Shown: positions 23,690-35,640, counted from the stretch's first letter. The stretch is DNA of 64,000 bases from Toxonevra muliebris (GCA_963691655.1 OY829327.1:57238079-57302078), one strand, 5' to 3'. Program-made: numbers and translations. Notes: generated by a model from the letters alone, not told the origin.

Positions 23690-24500
23690 ACTCGCTTTTC
23701 GAGCAATCAAGTCTCTGTCGTTCAACATCCCACTTTTCTGGAAGAAGGGAGGTTAGTTCGACAGTTTCTCAGTGTGTTGAAGACATGAACTTAATTGAGT
23801 TCGACTAAGTTGCAATCCTGCATCCCGTGTACTAAAAAACCAAATTCATTCTTTTTTATTGTTCTCCTTTTTATATATATATATTTATATACGGCAGCAT
23901 TGTTGCACAATGCTACCGTTTTCTTGAATTCATTCTTTTTTATCTACTCAAAGCAGCAAGACTGAAATTTTTACATTTTTTCTCCTTTGTATTAAGTCCC
24001 CTTAACTTAGCAGTTATATTTTATACTTTAAAGTGAAAATTTATTGAAATTAAACGCAATTGAATGAAAAAAAAGGTCTTTACTTTTAAATCAGTCAACG
24101 AAGTCCCCACAATAGCCATCAAACTATTGTTCACAGTGCAACTGACGGCTTGCCAGGACCGTGGCGAATGAAGATGCGATTAGGTTTGCTCTTGCTACAA
24201 TTCACTAGGTCCGATATGGAAGATCTTCATCTCCAGTTTGGTAGTTGCTCATTTTTTTCAGCATGCTTACCGATGTGGACAATCTTGTGAGATCTCCCTG
24301 CAAAATCTGGTAAGTCGGTTAAAACAGGCCCTCAACAGGATGCCCTCTAGAAGGCGTACTCTCTCCACTACTGTGGTATCTTACTTCTGTCTTGGTAATG
24401 GACCATGTCATTGGTAATGGTTGGAAAGAAAGGAGCATCTGTGTGTTTAGTGACAGTCAGGCTGCTGGTTCTGCATTGTAAATCCAGGCTTGTTGATATG
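23690..24500 (+). pseudogene. LOA-type retrotransposon fragments, rearranged
   Basis: Three collinear scraps on the plus strand match the family seen at 33190-40490. QVSVVQHPTFLEEGR is at about 23700-23750. A piece resembling TVANEDAIRFALAT is at about 24160-24200. HAYRCGQSCEISLQNLVSRL and following RT sequence lie at about 24260-24330. The last scrap jumps straight into an RNase H word (VFSDSQAA) near 24450, so internal segments have been deleted. AT-rich filler (23830-24080) separates the pieces. Confidence 0.6.
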
Positions 24501-25974
24501 AGTTTCTGGGCCTGAGCTTTGAGAACTCAGCGTCGAACAGAAACTTTGAAAATTCGTCAAAAATACATTTATAAATTTTTTCTAAAAGCAATCGCTGTTT
24601 AATCTTCCTGAATCCTTCAATGTTTTAAGTGGATTTTCTAATAACACCAGTTTAAAAAACTGTGTGACTTAGCATCTGCCAGCCATTTGTTATGTAAAAA
24701 TACGCCTGAGTCCGAAAATTAATTCAAACAAATTTTAAGTAGAACAGTTTTCGAGATATTGCCAAATTTCCATATTTTTAATTTTGAAAAAAGAGTTTTT
24801 TACTTAAATGCCAAAATCTCAGCTTCTTGTTAAATGATTTTAAAGAACTTTATATCTATATTTTCCAACCAATTTTGATAAACAGACGCTTATTTTTTTG
24901 AAATAGATTGGGCTTTAACATCCATTAAATAAATCGGGCTACAATTGGCTTTCTTGTTGTAATTTTCAATAAAATTATCCAATTTTTAAATCGTTGTAAA
25001 CTAGTTAGCATAGTATAACCACAGAGAGACCTCAAATAGCCAAAAAAGTTGTTTCACTAAAAACTTGTAACCCGACTCGCAATCATGCTTCGTAGCACTT
25101 CGGTAAATGCAATTTGTTTATAACAAAAAAAATTGATTTTTCACACTTCGAATGTTTAAATATTCGTAATTCGAAAATTTTGCATATCATATTCAAACAA
25201 AAAAATACGGGTCGATTTATTTTGTATCCGATACATGAAAAAAAAATGTTTGGGATGATTCAAATTTTTAATTGTAAATATGATATGGAATGACCCATAT
25301 ATATTAAAACGCTGTGAAAAAATGAGTTACCTCCCTGTTTACCTATATTAACGTCCATTAATTCGCTTGAAACTTATATCGTTGGAAACGTAATGGTAAT
25401 GGTGAAGCATCATATAACATAAGTTGTTGGAGAACTTCAGTTTAACTCATTATTGATTGAATTTAGTTTATTTGGAATTCCAATTTTTTTTATTGTACTT
25501 TCGATGTTCGAAAATTTATTTTCAACATCATTGCATCAGCCATTTTAACAGTCTCAACAACGAGTAGATGGAAGCTGTCGATTTTTTTTCCACGCGTTGC
25601 ACAATTGCTGAGTATATATCTCTGACATATAAGAGAAAAAATTTAAATTAAAACTAAATAAAAACATAAAAAATAAGTATTCCTGACGCTTACTTTAAAA
25701 CATTAAAATTAAGTGCGTGAAATTTCAGCACGAGAGCGCAAACTTGGTAGAAAAAAAGCATATACAAAAACAAAAAATGGTTTAGTGCGCGTCGTCTAAA
25801 AGTGTGAAAGAAGTAATTAAAAATTAATAAAATAGTAAGGACAAAATTTAGCAACTAAAAAAACTAAATAAAACAAAAATTAATAAAAAATGGAATTAAA
25901 TTCAATTACAAGGCTTTAAATGAACAATGATGCCAGAAGAATTTCAAAAAGTTCATTGGACTTTTTTCAACAAA
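24501..25974. other. Intergenic, AT-rich, no gene seen
   Basis: About 1.5 kb without a supported reading frame. It has the low-complexity, decayed look of old transposon sequence, but I cannot name any part. Confidence 0.3.
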
Positions 25975-26150
25975 AATTTTTTTATACGAAAAACCGACAG
26001 GGTTCATATTAGATGTCAGAAAATTTAACAAATATGTAATAGAAGTGTCAAAATAGAATGGCAAAAAGTTTATAGAACGGTAGTGATTGTTCCTTTCAAT
26101 AAAACTATTGGGTGAAAATAACTGTCTTTGTAATTCTCATTTACTTTACA
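25975..26150 (-). repeat. Second, inverted copy of the 4.2-kb repeat interior
   Basis: The reverse complement of this block matches 4260-4415. Shared words include TTTTTGACATCTAATATGAACC-like sequence and GACAGTTATTTTCAC/GACAATTATTTTCAC. The terminal repeats of the first copy are not visible here, so this is a partial copy. Confidence 0.6.
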
Positions 26151-26194
26151 GTATTTTCACTTATATAGATTTTTGAAATGAGGGAACTATCACA

Positions 26195-26255
26195 AAGCTC
26201 ACTGATGAGGAACCGTAGCGGGTTCCGAAGCGATCGTCTGATCTACTTGTTCTAT
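26195..26255 (+). other. Hammerhead-like core, candidate only
   Basis: CTGATGA (26202-26208) is followed by a perfect six-pair stem GGAACC/GGTTCC with loop GTAGCG, then GAAG (26227-26230). This resembles the hammerhead ribozyme core CUGAUGA, stem II, GAAA. The fourth A is G here. I cannot find a helix I partner for the bases before CTGATGA, so activity is doubtful. Hammerheads are known inside some retroelements, which fits the setting. Confidence 0.2.
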
Positions 26256-27269
26256 GAATTTAATTCAATTTTTATTAATTAATTTGGAAGAAATTTGCAA
26301 ACAATTTTTTTCAAATTAAAAATACCAAAAAAAAACATAAATTGTTTTAGTGCTCGTTCATTTACAAGTCCGAAAAAACCTGGATTAAAAATCAATAAAA
26401 AATAATGACAAGACAAAATAAGCAAAAAACCTGTACAACAACAAAAAAATGGTTTCAGGGCGCTGGACCAAAAGTGGTCCCTTTTTTTCCGATTTGGTCC
26501 CTTTTTTTTCTTTAGTTTCCTATTTGTTTTTTTTTTTTGTACTTGAAAGCAACAGCTTTTTCATATTAAATGTAATTGAATTTTCATTTCTTATTTCAAA
26601 TGATAACTATTTTTACCAGTTCAAGCCTTTTGATTGTAATGAGTTCTTACATCATTCTGTTCTAATATGCCAAATTCTGTAATTCATGATTCCTTTTAAA
26701 CCAATTATGAGTGTTGTTTATTTGTTTCCTTAGATAATTTTATAAGTTATTTGATTTTAGTTTATGTATTGTTGTGACTGAATGTATATATAACGCTCAT
26801 ATCTATACAATTTTTCGCGGTATTTTACAGTTTTTTAGACTCATAAACCGCATACCGCGTTTGTACTAAGAAAAAAAATTTAATTTTTTAACGCTTCGAA
26901 ATTCAAATTTGTCAATCACAATGCAAAACGTCAGAGAGAACAATGGAAATACGTTGCGAGTATACTTTTGATAGAAGTGGAAACATTGAAGGCGATTCTG
27001 ATCGTCGAATGTAGTATCCATGCGTTGATTTCTATAAATACTTCATAACGAAGCCGGAATTGCTTCGTCAAATTTTCTTCAAAAGACAAGTAAAATACAA
27101 CAACAACAGACGGAGAAGGCGATTCAGATGATGGCTAATTTGCTTTCCTTGTTAATTTTCTTTGAATAAAATTGATACCGCCAAATAAAGTTTTTTCAAA
27201 TCGATTTACAGTTTTTTAAAAATTGTTGGTACAAATATACAGTTTTCTGTCCGAAAAAGGATACGAACG
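26256..27269. other. Intergenic, no gene seen
   Basis: AT-rich with T-runs; the 77-codon frame at 26449-26682 is low-complexity and unsupported. Confidence 0.3.
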
Positions 27270-28500
27270 TTATGTATATACCATATATGAAAGCATTTTG
27301 ATATTAGGTCGACTGGAGTACAAAGTATTTGTGGAAGTTAATCGATTTCTATGCTGAATCGTTTTTATAATCACATTTTGAAGCCTTTGGTTTTCGTTTA
27401 CCTTGTAGCTGGCCCAGCCATTCCATATTGGGATGAAGTATGTAATGTGAGACAAAAAATTGGCATGATATAACGGCCATAGAAATTTTTTTTGGACAAA
27501 TTTTCTTATCCCAAATATCTCAAAATTAATTGGTATTATTTCAGATTTGATATTATTTGGATGTTCGTTCCAAATTAGTTTATCATCGATCACAAACATG
27601 ACATTGGAAAATTTATTTATTGACTTTATGTTACGATGATTGTTGATAATTATAATTTTATTTTTCAATATACAGTGAACGCTTGGAATTTTTAAGTTCG
27701 GAAATCTTAATTGTCCAGAAAACTTAAACAATTTTTGACTTGTATGTAACTTCCTTAAAAATGTTAAGATTTTACTTAAGTTTTCTGAGTTTTCTGGTTT
27801 GGAATTAATTTTTGTTCGACTGTTTTTCTCGCTTTTAGTGGTATTAGCTAATAAAATGCTACTGTATACAACGTACATAATGTAAATGTATGTTACATAT
27901 GTATGTATGCATTTACATATGTATTATGTGTATTATATTTTACGCCTATAATTGTTTAAAGCGACTTGGAAAAAAATTAGTGAATGCAACAATACCAAGC
28001 ATTGTAATAAAAAGGTATTTTTCTTGGAAAAAGGTTGATTTTAAAAGCCGTCAGAAAACTAAAGAATTCGGAATTTCCCTGCGTCCACTGTATTTATTTT
28101 GAGTTGATGTTCAGTAAACCAATTACTTAGAACAAACATTTTCTAAATAATTCAATGTGTGAACATTATGCTAAGAAAGAGGTAGAAACTCGCTTGTCTT
28201 TTTCTAACTACCTATTTTTTCTACGTCTCTCTTTGAGGCAGGTGTTCATGCTTGCGCCAGTGTGAACAGCACCTAGAACATATAACTTTTCTACGCAATT
28301 TATTGACGCAGCTAGCGTATTTCAGTTTTAGACGAATCCAAATTGATCCGAATAAATGATAAAATATTTATCTTTGTGTGGTAAGGCTATGCCAACATTG
28401 CTTCTCAAATATTTTGTCGATCACCGGAAGCTTTGTGATTGGCCGATAATTCGAACACAATTGTCCGTTTCCATTCTACAAGTATTTGACCCTGTTGCGG
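27270..28500 (-). pseudogene. CR1/Jockey-like non-LTR retrotransposon remnant
   Basis: A 202-codon minus-strand frame (27878-27270) reads FPNLKIPSVHCILKNKI, then VMFVIDDKLIWNEHPNNIKS, FVQKKFLWPLYHANFLSHIT, IPIWNGWASYKVNENQRLQN and IKTIQHRNRL. This is the RT thumb and C-terminal region of CR1/Jockey-type elements. A second piece on the same strand near 28500-28400 reads NYRPITKLPVIDKIFEK, the RT fingers. The catalytic palm between them (27880-28400) is not recognisable, so it is deleted or replaced. No endonuclease is seen. Confidence 0.7.
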
Positions 28501-28708
28501 GACCAATAAACACTATCTAAGTTGAAAAATTATTTTTGCATTTTGTTTCCCATTTATAAAGGGTAATAAAAAACTTCTTTTGTTTTTTCAAAATTTCGGA
28601 ACATTCACTGCAAATATCCAACATAGAGACAAGAAAACACAAAGCTACTGAGAAAGAGTCGGTAGAAATTCCACCGCCATCACAGTAAGAGATTCGGTTT
28701 GCCATTCT

Positions 28709-29717
28709 CAGAGCTGCGTAAATTCAATTACATTACAATGTCAATTCCAATTACGAGGAATTGTAATTGGTACTTTAATGTTTTCAATTCCTTGGTAATG
28801 GAATTGATAAAAGTTTCAATTCCATTACAAGGAATTATAATCGGCAATTAAAATTTTTAAATTCCTAGGTAATGGAATTGGACAAATTTTCGATTCCATT
28901 ACAGGGAATTGTATTTTGTATTTAAAAATATATCAATTCCTTAAAGGAATTGAAAATGTAATTGAAAAAAAAAAGAATTTATTATTTAAGTGTAATCAAT
29001 TACTTTCTTGGAATTAAATTCCAATTTAGTTGGAATGATTCCTAAAAAGTAATTAAAAGGAATCAACCAGAATTTCACAGAAAAAATATTTTTTTTGATT
29101 TTTTTAGAGGAAAAAACATCTCAAAACACAGGTGCTTTTTGAATTTTTTTTTTTGCTTTTTTACACTAATTCTGGTTGATTCCTACGTAACGAGATGTAT
29201 ATTAAATAATTTCGTTTGATTTTTTTGTTTCAGATAAGCCAGTTCTGAGATTAACTGTCCGCCATGGGCAGTATATTTTTTGTAGGTGCCGACTAAGGAA
29301 AGGAGGAAAGATGAATGAAGAAAAAAAATTTTTTTTTCTATACTCTGGAATAATGTAGTATCATATTAAAAAAATTAAATAAAAAAATAAGTTCAATTGA
29401 CTGAGTAATAAAATATTGGAAATTCTATTTTTTTTTTGTTTGCCTTGTAAAGTGAGATTGATTATACCTTAAGGAATTGATATAATTTTTAATTACAAAA
29501 TACAATTCCATGTAATGGAATCGAAAATTTTTTTAAATTCCTTTACCTAGGAGTTTAAAAATTTTAATTACCGATTACAATTCCTTGTAATGGAATTGGA
29601 AGTTTTATCAATTCCATTACAAAGGAATTGAAAACATTAAAGTACCAATTACAATTCCTTGTAATTGGAATGGAGATAGAATTTAATTCCTAAAGGAATC
29701 ATTACTACCCAACTCTG
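28709..29717. mobile_element. Foldback hAT-like element with perfect 8-base duplication
   Basis: The ends read CAGAGCTGCG and (reverse complement) CAGAGTTGGG and are flanked by exact copies of GCCATTCT (28701-28708 and 29718-29725). The arms are very long: 28728-28945 matches the reverse complement of 29468-29700. Within each arm the words ATTCCATTACAAGGAATT and TGGAATTG recur, themselves palindromic. An inner inverted pair GGAATCAACCAGAATT / AATTCTGGTTGATTCC lies at 29060 and 29166. No transposase; non-autonomous. The 8-base duplication and CAG start point to hAT. Confidence 0.8.
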
Positions 29718-29739
29718 GCCATTCTTTAAGGATTTTGGT

Positions 29740-29950
29740 TTAACCTCAAGCCTGTGGAAATATGTAATGAGTGCCAAATAGCATATGGAGAAAATGCACC
29801 ACCGCTTATGACCGTCTTGAATTAGTTTGGGAGATTCTAGACCGGACATTTTTCTGTAGAATGCGATTCTCGTGAAGGTCGCCCAAAATTTTCGACTGAT
29901 GACGTAAATTCAAAATTGACGAACTGCGCCTGAATGTCATGTTTGTGTCG
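29740..29950 (+). pseudogene. Mariner-type transposase N-terminal remnant
   Basis: In broken frames the plus strand reads IAYGENAPPLMTVLN and CDSREGRPKFSTDDVNSKLT. This is the linker between the two DNA-binding parts of a mariner-type transposase (the E.REGRP box). The foldback element sits immediately beside it, so it was probably inserted into or next to this older mariner copy. Stops interrupt every frame. Confidence 0.6.
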
Positions 29951-29955
29951 TGAAT

Positions 29956-30330
29956 TTAACCCTTTCAGTAATGCAGTCCTCTCCAGAGGACTAACTTTGA
30001 CAAGTAATAAATATATTTTAAATTTCATAACCTTCTAATAATATTATATATATTCAGTTCCCAACATTTGAAATTTCGTCTTTATGCTATTTTTTTAAGG
30101 TTTTTTTTTTGAAGTCAAGTCAACAATCGATGTGCAAAAATTAAGCATCACAGCTGGTTGCATTATTTTAATAAAAAAAAAAATAATTCACAGCCACGCA
30201 TTACTATCCAAGTTTGTTTGTAAAAGATTAAAGAACATAAAAATCCAACAATTGAAGAAAATTCCTTAACCGATTTTTGTCTGAAGCTTCAGAAGTATAA
30301 TTGTTCAACCTTTAATATGCAGAGGCGTGA
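29956..30330. repeat. Second copies of two dispersed repeats
   Basis: 29956-30035 matches 23570-23640, and 30010-30330 matches 22020-22240 (see those entries). Their adjacency here suggests they may be parts of one longer element. Confidence 0.4.
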
Positions 30331-30659
30331 AACTTGGTTATGTTAGTTGTAGAAGTCCTAAGTAATCATAAATTTCACGCAAAAGTTATCTATCGACCCC
30401 AAATAAATGATGTATTAAAATATGCTTAAAGTAAGTTTTCGAAAACTTGTTAGGAAACCAGAAAAGAGATGAACTTCGCTGCTACTTTTTGCACCACGAT
30501 AACGAGGAGATAATTAATGTAGTTAATGTCGAATTTGAAAACCTAAGATGCAAAATAAAGGAATTAGTGATTGTGTGTTGATAAATGGCATGAATCATTG
30601 AGCGCATGTAGTGTTAAAAATAGTTTAGATAAGACTTTAAAACTAGAAGAGAAAGCTTC
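30331..30659. other. Intergenic, no gene seen
   Basis: No supported frame or repeat boundary. Confidence 0.3.
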
Positions 30660-30900
30660 TACTTAGAAGGAACTATACATAGCTTTACAATGGGCCGTAC
30701 CAGCATACCATTCTGAGTGCGAACATCAGCCACTCTTACATTTTTGTAGGAACCAAGATGTAATTTGACTATGCGACCGAGCCGCCATTCATTAGGCGGA
30801 AGTAAATCATCCCGGACGACTACCATATTTATTAGATTTGTATCTCTTATGAAGTTCTTTTAAATACTCGTTCTTACCGGTGCACTATGGGCCAGAAAGC
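30660..30900 (-). pseudogene. BEL/Pao-type LTR retrotransposon Pol C-terminal fragment
   Basis: The minus strand reads EYLKELHKRYK, then VVVRDDLLPPNEWRLGRIVK, LGSYKNVRVADVRTQNG and RPIVKLCI. The order 'YL..L..R..W, V.....LPP..W.LGRI, ...VRV..V.T..G...RPI.KL' is the chromatin-proximal C-terminus of integrase in BEL/Pao elements. Only about 75 residues remain; no LTR or other domain is found nearby. Confidence 0.7.
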
Positions 30901-32531
30901 ATAAAGTCAACAACGGTAGATATGTCATTGAAACTTCGCTCACTCGCTTTTGATGTTATACAGATAATTTAAAAAAAAAAGAGGCGGAATCACTGTACTG
31001 CCACGCCCACCTTCCATAGAGCAGAAATAATAAAAACACTTAATTTTATAGGAAGGATCGTTTTCTAATAAAAATAATAAACCTTCTAGGGGGGATAAAG
31101 GATTTGGAGTTCAGATGTCAACTTTTATTATTTTCTGTCGTTTTGTCGGAGAAGTCATAGTTTCTTTTATTACATATCTCAAATCTGGCTCATTTGAAGT
31201 TTGGGCTGACAAGGTACCGACATGACCCAGTAACTGCGTGTTACTTTGTTTCTGTGAAGAAATTTCTCAATCGAGTTTCTTTTTAACCGATCATTTTCTC
31301 CTTTGTAATTGCGATGAGGTGTCTTCCATTCTCTACCCAAGCATTCATTCTGGAGCTTAGTTGATTCTGTAAAAACAATTTTTCTCAGAGAAACGCAAAA
31401 TATTCGCAAAAGTTTTGATTGCCAATTGAAAGTAGACATCACTGCATTTTACCATATATACACTTCATGCACTGCCATGGACTGCATAATATTTTTTTTT
31501 TTCACAGAACACAAACACGATTTCATAGTTTGCAAATAAAAACTTTACACATTCAAACAATTATTTCTCACTTCTGATCAACACAAAATACGAAATAATA
31601 TTAAAGTTTTATTTTAGAGACCTTCGTTCTTATTACCCAATTTCAAGAAAATTTTTTTAAATAAATTTATAAAAATTTCACCAACGAATTTCAACTTCAA
31701 TTTTATTTAAATTTTAGTCAAACCGCAGAGAGCTTTAATTGTACAACGTTGACAGCGCGCCAAATAGACAGTGTTTCCACCAACCAAAAAAAAAGTATTT
31801 TTTGAAATATTCAGAGTATTTCCTTTCTATATATAACATTTTTGTCCACAAATTTTAGCAACAAAAAATCGACTTAATGCCAGAAAAAGCGACCTTCTGG
31901 TCTATAGTGTGGTAGTGCAGGATTTTTAGTTTCTGCCAGGGATTTGCCAGCGACAAATTTTCAACATTTGGTTGGGGGAGTGGGAGAAGGAGAGAGTAGG
32001 TATATCAATAACTAAATTTAGTCTAGTGGGTTTTTCCCCCCAAAAACAAAGCGTCTACGAGTTCTGGTGGATTTTTAAATCCGAAATTCGGCAACAGTGC
32101 TTGCAATATACATGATATTTTTTGTTGTTGTGATAGTAAATGTAATGTGGCAAACATGTCGAGCGATTTTTCCGTAAGAGCCACTTTTTTTGAAATTGAC
32201 TTTTTTATTACAAACGGAAATACTATGAACTAGACATCAGCTCTCAAGACCTTAAACTTCTCAGATGAACCGTTACGAAGTTATAGTGAAAACATTTCAA
32301 TCGTAAGTTTACTGCTAAAATTTATCTACGTTTTTTGTGACCGCTAAGTGTCACGATAAAAAATTATACAGTTGTAATACAGACTGTCGAAAAGTGATCG
32401 CTTTTAAACTTGATTTGGATGTATAATGATGAATTTTTCCAATTAACAATGACTTTTTTCAAAGAAAGTTATTTATTCTTCTATTCTTTTACGAAAATTT
32501 TGTATTTTTAGTAGTGTAGTTTTTTTGTTTT
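30901..32531. other. Intergenic, no gene recognised
   Basis: An 87-codon minus-strand frame (31179-31442, basic, starting MMSTFNWQSKLLRIF) has no domain I recognise. TGCCACGCCCACCTT at about 31008 belongs to the short-word group seen at 2414 and 62710. The rest is AT-rich. Confidence 0.3.
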
Positions 32532-32968
32532 ATGGCGTATCTTCACTACAAAATTAAAATTCAAAATCAAGAGAAAGATATTTATGAATATAGTATAACG
32601 CCAGAACGAATGCTCATTGGTTGTAAGTGCATAGTTATGAGCTATTTAGATTTCAAATATTACACTTTTTTCAAGTAATACTTCCAGCAGCATAATTAAA
32701 TTCAATACTTTACGATCTGTGACTTTTAGAAAAAATAAAAATTCTGAGGTTAGAGAGTAAAGTTTGCCTTGCTATTGACGTTGCAGTTGTTTTACATGTC
32801 AATGAACAAAAACTTTTAGCGGCGAAGTATAAGGAATGCCAAAGGTTTTGTGAAAAAAATACCATACCAAAAAGATACCATTATGAATATTTAAATTTAA
32901 AATTTGATAAAATGATAGAGGATATGCTAGTTGAAACTGACGAAAAGAACTCTACATATATAGAATAA
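32532..32968 (+). other. Unrecognised open segments, possible small two-exon gene or relic
   Basis: Segment 1 (from ATG 32532) reads MAYLHYKIKIQNQEKDIYEY and is open for 48 codons. Segment 2 (32730-32968) is open with no ATG at its start and reads LESKVCLAIDVAVVLHVNEQ, then KYKECQRFCEKNTIPKRYHY, ending in a stop at 32968. Its composition looks protein-like rather than random. CTTTTAG just before 32730 could be a splice acceptor, and the AGTATAA in segment 1 a phase-compatible donor, whereas the better-looking TTGTAAGT donor would create a stop. I do not recognise the protein; it may be an old gene or transposon scrap. Confidence 0.25.
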
Positions 32969-33516
32969 GATGGTACTTTTATTACACATTTGAAATTAAA
33001 TTTCATTTTATCATTTTATATTCAGTGTACATTTTAGATTGCTGACAAGTCAATATTTGCTTACGATATGGGTATTCACGATCTGTAGTAAATAGTCTTA
33101 TATTATGTATTTTTGATAAATTTTATATTTATAGTAAATTTGATAAGTTTACAAAAACAGAATATCTGCGATAAAACAGGTTACATGGTATTTGTTTGCC
33201 CCTCAGTTCCTCCCATTTACGATTGTGGGTCGAATCGATCGGTCAGCAGATTCATTTCCTGAGTGTCCAGGAGCTCATATCAACAGCGGGCTATTGTGTT
33301 TTCCAAAACAATCAGCTTAGATTTACAATGCATAACCATTTTAGATGTGGTTTGTGGTGGTGTGTGAAGGATTAAGCAAGGATTTAAGCGCAGCCTGACT
33401 GTCACTAAATACTCCTTTCTATCCAACCATTATCAATGACATGGCCCATTGCATTGATGACTGCAAAAATTTCTGCTTGAAAAACAGAAGCATTCAACCC
33501 TAGTGAGAAGTGAAGG

Positions 33517-33828
33517 TTAGGTTAGGTTGGAGTGGCTGTCGAGAGACACACTTAGGCCTGAGCGACCCATTGTGATACCACTTAGTTGGACCTACAGTTT
33601 AACGCTGATTCCGAACGGCGGTGTGGCAATTTTTTTATCGGCTTGGCGGTTTTGCCATTACCAACCAATGTGTGTACTTGTACACTATCTTATAATTCTC
33701 ATACACTTCATATTGATAGTGAATATAAGAAAGTAATGAAAATTAATCACCATCGAAGACGGGAATCGAACCCGAACCTCCCAGATGAAAGTCTAGTGCA
33801 CTATCCACTAGGCTATCGAGGTCGTCTC
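33517..33828 (-). mobile_element. tRNA-headed SINE, complete, with 10-base target duplication
   Basis: Exact 10-base repeats GAAGTGAAGG at 33507-33516 and 33829-33838 bound this 312-base insertion, which splits the RNase H frame of the LOA element. Its minus-strand 5' end is a tRNA-like head with box A TAGCCTAGTGGATAG (33815-33801) and box B GGTTCGATTCC (33772-33762), spaced as in a pol III internal promoter. An acceptor-stem-like pairing is still visible but has a bulge, and the anticodon loop is degenerate, so it is a retroposon and not a working tRNA. The body ends in CCAACCTAACCTAA. A second partial copy lies at 52776-52872. Confidence 0.9.
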
Positions 33829-35304
33829 GAAGTGAAGGTGCACTCCATCATTTTCAATGAAGATCCCAGAACCCAAGCCGAATCCTGTTTTGGAGCCGTT
33901 AGTGACTCCAACTCTCGGCCCAGGTCCCGGCAAAAACCAAGTTTGGGCCTCCGGAATTTGTATTGTATAGAGCTGTTTGATCAACTTTAATTGTTGGCAT
34001 TGTGTCGGATGGCATTGATAGAACTTAGAACTGTTAGGTCCAAGTCAGTATCTTTAACAATGTCACCAATATCCCAGCAAGTGTCATAGCAATATCCATT
34101 GCGTTTAAGCCTACAGATGGCTTTGACAGCCTCTCCTTTAGAAAAAATATCATGGGGGGGGGGGGGGGTAGGTTGAGCAATGCATCCCAGGATGGGCCAG
34201 GTGTTGTAGGAAATGCTCCCGTACAACAAATGACTTTCCTACAAACATACCCGACCGATTGGCCCGTGATTAAGCACACAACGTCATCGGCATTGGCCTG
34301 TGTGTAGATACCCGACTCATTTAGGGAAACAAGCGGAGAATCCATCAGCAGACACCAGAGCAGTGGAGAGACATCCTCTATTCACGCCGCAAGTCACAGT
34401 TTGACCACAATCAGCTTGAACCATCATAAGTCTATGTGACAACATTGACCATATCCAGTTAACAAGAACGGGATCCATTTCATGCTGACCTTCTGCATTG
34501 CACATGCCGTCAAAAGTCGCGTTGTCAAAAGCTCCCTCAATATTAACAAAAATACCAATAGCGCATTCTTTCCTCTTGAGGGCCCGCTCAATCTGACCTA
34601 CCAGATTTTGCAGGGCCGTCTCACAAGATTTTCCACATTGGTGAGCATGCTGAAATGAAGACAGATGATGTAATAATAACGACTTACTACGGATACGATG
34701 TTCAACATAGCGCTCAAGTCATTTTAGTAAGAAAGACATCATACTGATTGGTCTAAAAGTTTTTGGGATTGGTATAGTTGTTTTTTCAAATTTTTTGAAT
34801 GAAAACAACTGTTTCCAACCTCCATTATTAAGGTATGTGAGCGAGTGTGAACTGGAGATGAAGATCTTCTTCAAAACCGGTAGCAATTGCACCATACCCT
34901 CTTTCAGAGCAACTGGTAGTATACCATACGGACCCGGCGATTTGAAGCTGCTGTCAAAGGTAGCAAAAGCAAACCTAATCGCATCTCCATTCGCCACTGT
35001 CCTGGCAACCCACCAGTTACGCTGCGAAACAGTCGAACCAGCCCTCCCCGCTTCCGGAAAAGTGGGATGTTGAACAACAGAGACCTGATTGCCTGGAAAG
35101 TGAGATTCCAGCATTAAGCTGAAGCTGAACATCCCACTTTTTGATTCCGTAAAAGTGCGATCAGATTTTTTGAGTGAATACAGTCGGTTGGCTTGACCCT
35201 TTTTAAGGATTTCCACCAACCTAGCTGTTTCAGACATAGTTTCAATACCGCTGGAGAAATTTCTAAAGGAAGCCCTTTTCGAATCTCGAATTAGCTTTTT
35301 ATAC

Positions 35305-35533
35305 TGGATTTGGAGTTTTTAATATGCACAATTGGTAACACAACTTCTTATATGGTTACAATAAACTCGCTTTTATGGAGTAGGTTTTTATTGAATATGT
35401 ACCGAATGAAAATTGAAATTAGACTAACTTAAAGCTAACGCTAATACAGAGTAAGAATTTATATAAGTTATGTGTGGGTGAGTGTTGTTAACGTTACAGT
35501 TCTAATTCGTTTTTAACAACGCGAATTTCAACA
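35305..35533 (-). repeat. 3' LTR of the copia-type element
   Basis: 229 bases starting (minus strand) TGTTGAAATTCGCGTTG and ending AAAACTCCAAATCCA. It is preceded on the minus strand by the purine-rich GAGTGGGAG at 35534-35542, the polypurine tract that primes plus-strand synthesis. Confidence 0.85.
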
Positions 35534-35640
35534 CTCCCACTCAATATTAGAAAACTTTACATTATGCTTTTAAATTGCAAATTTAAATTGAAAATTAGAT
35601 CCATTAACCCATACAGGTATCTATGGCGATTCTTATTTAA

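Noticed and set aside
33762..33830. A functional tRNA gene on the minus strand
   Set aside because: Boxes A and B are good, but the acceptor stem needs a bulge, the anticodon arm is degenerate, and the sequence lies inside a 312-base insertion with target duplications. It is the head of a SINE.
33586..33990. 134-codon plus-strand ORF
   Set aside because: It runs antisense across the SINE and the LOA RNase H region, so it is a chance frame.
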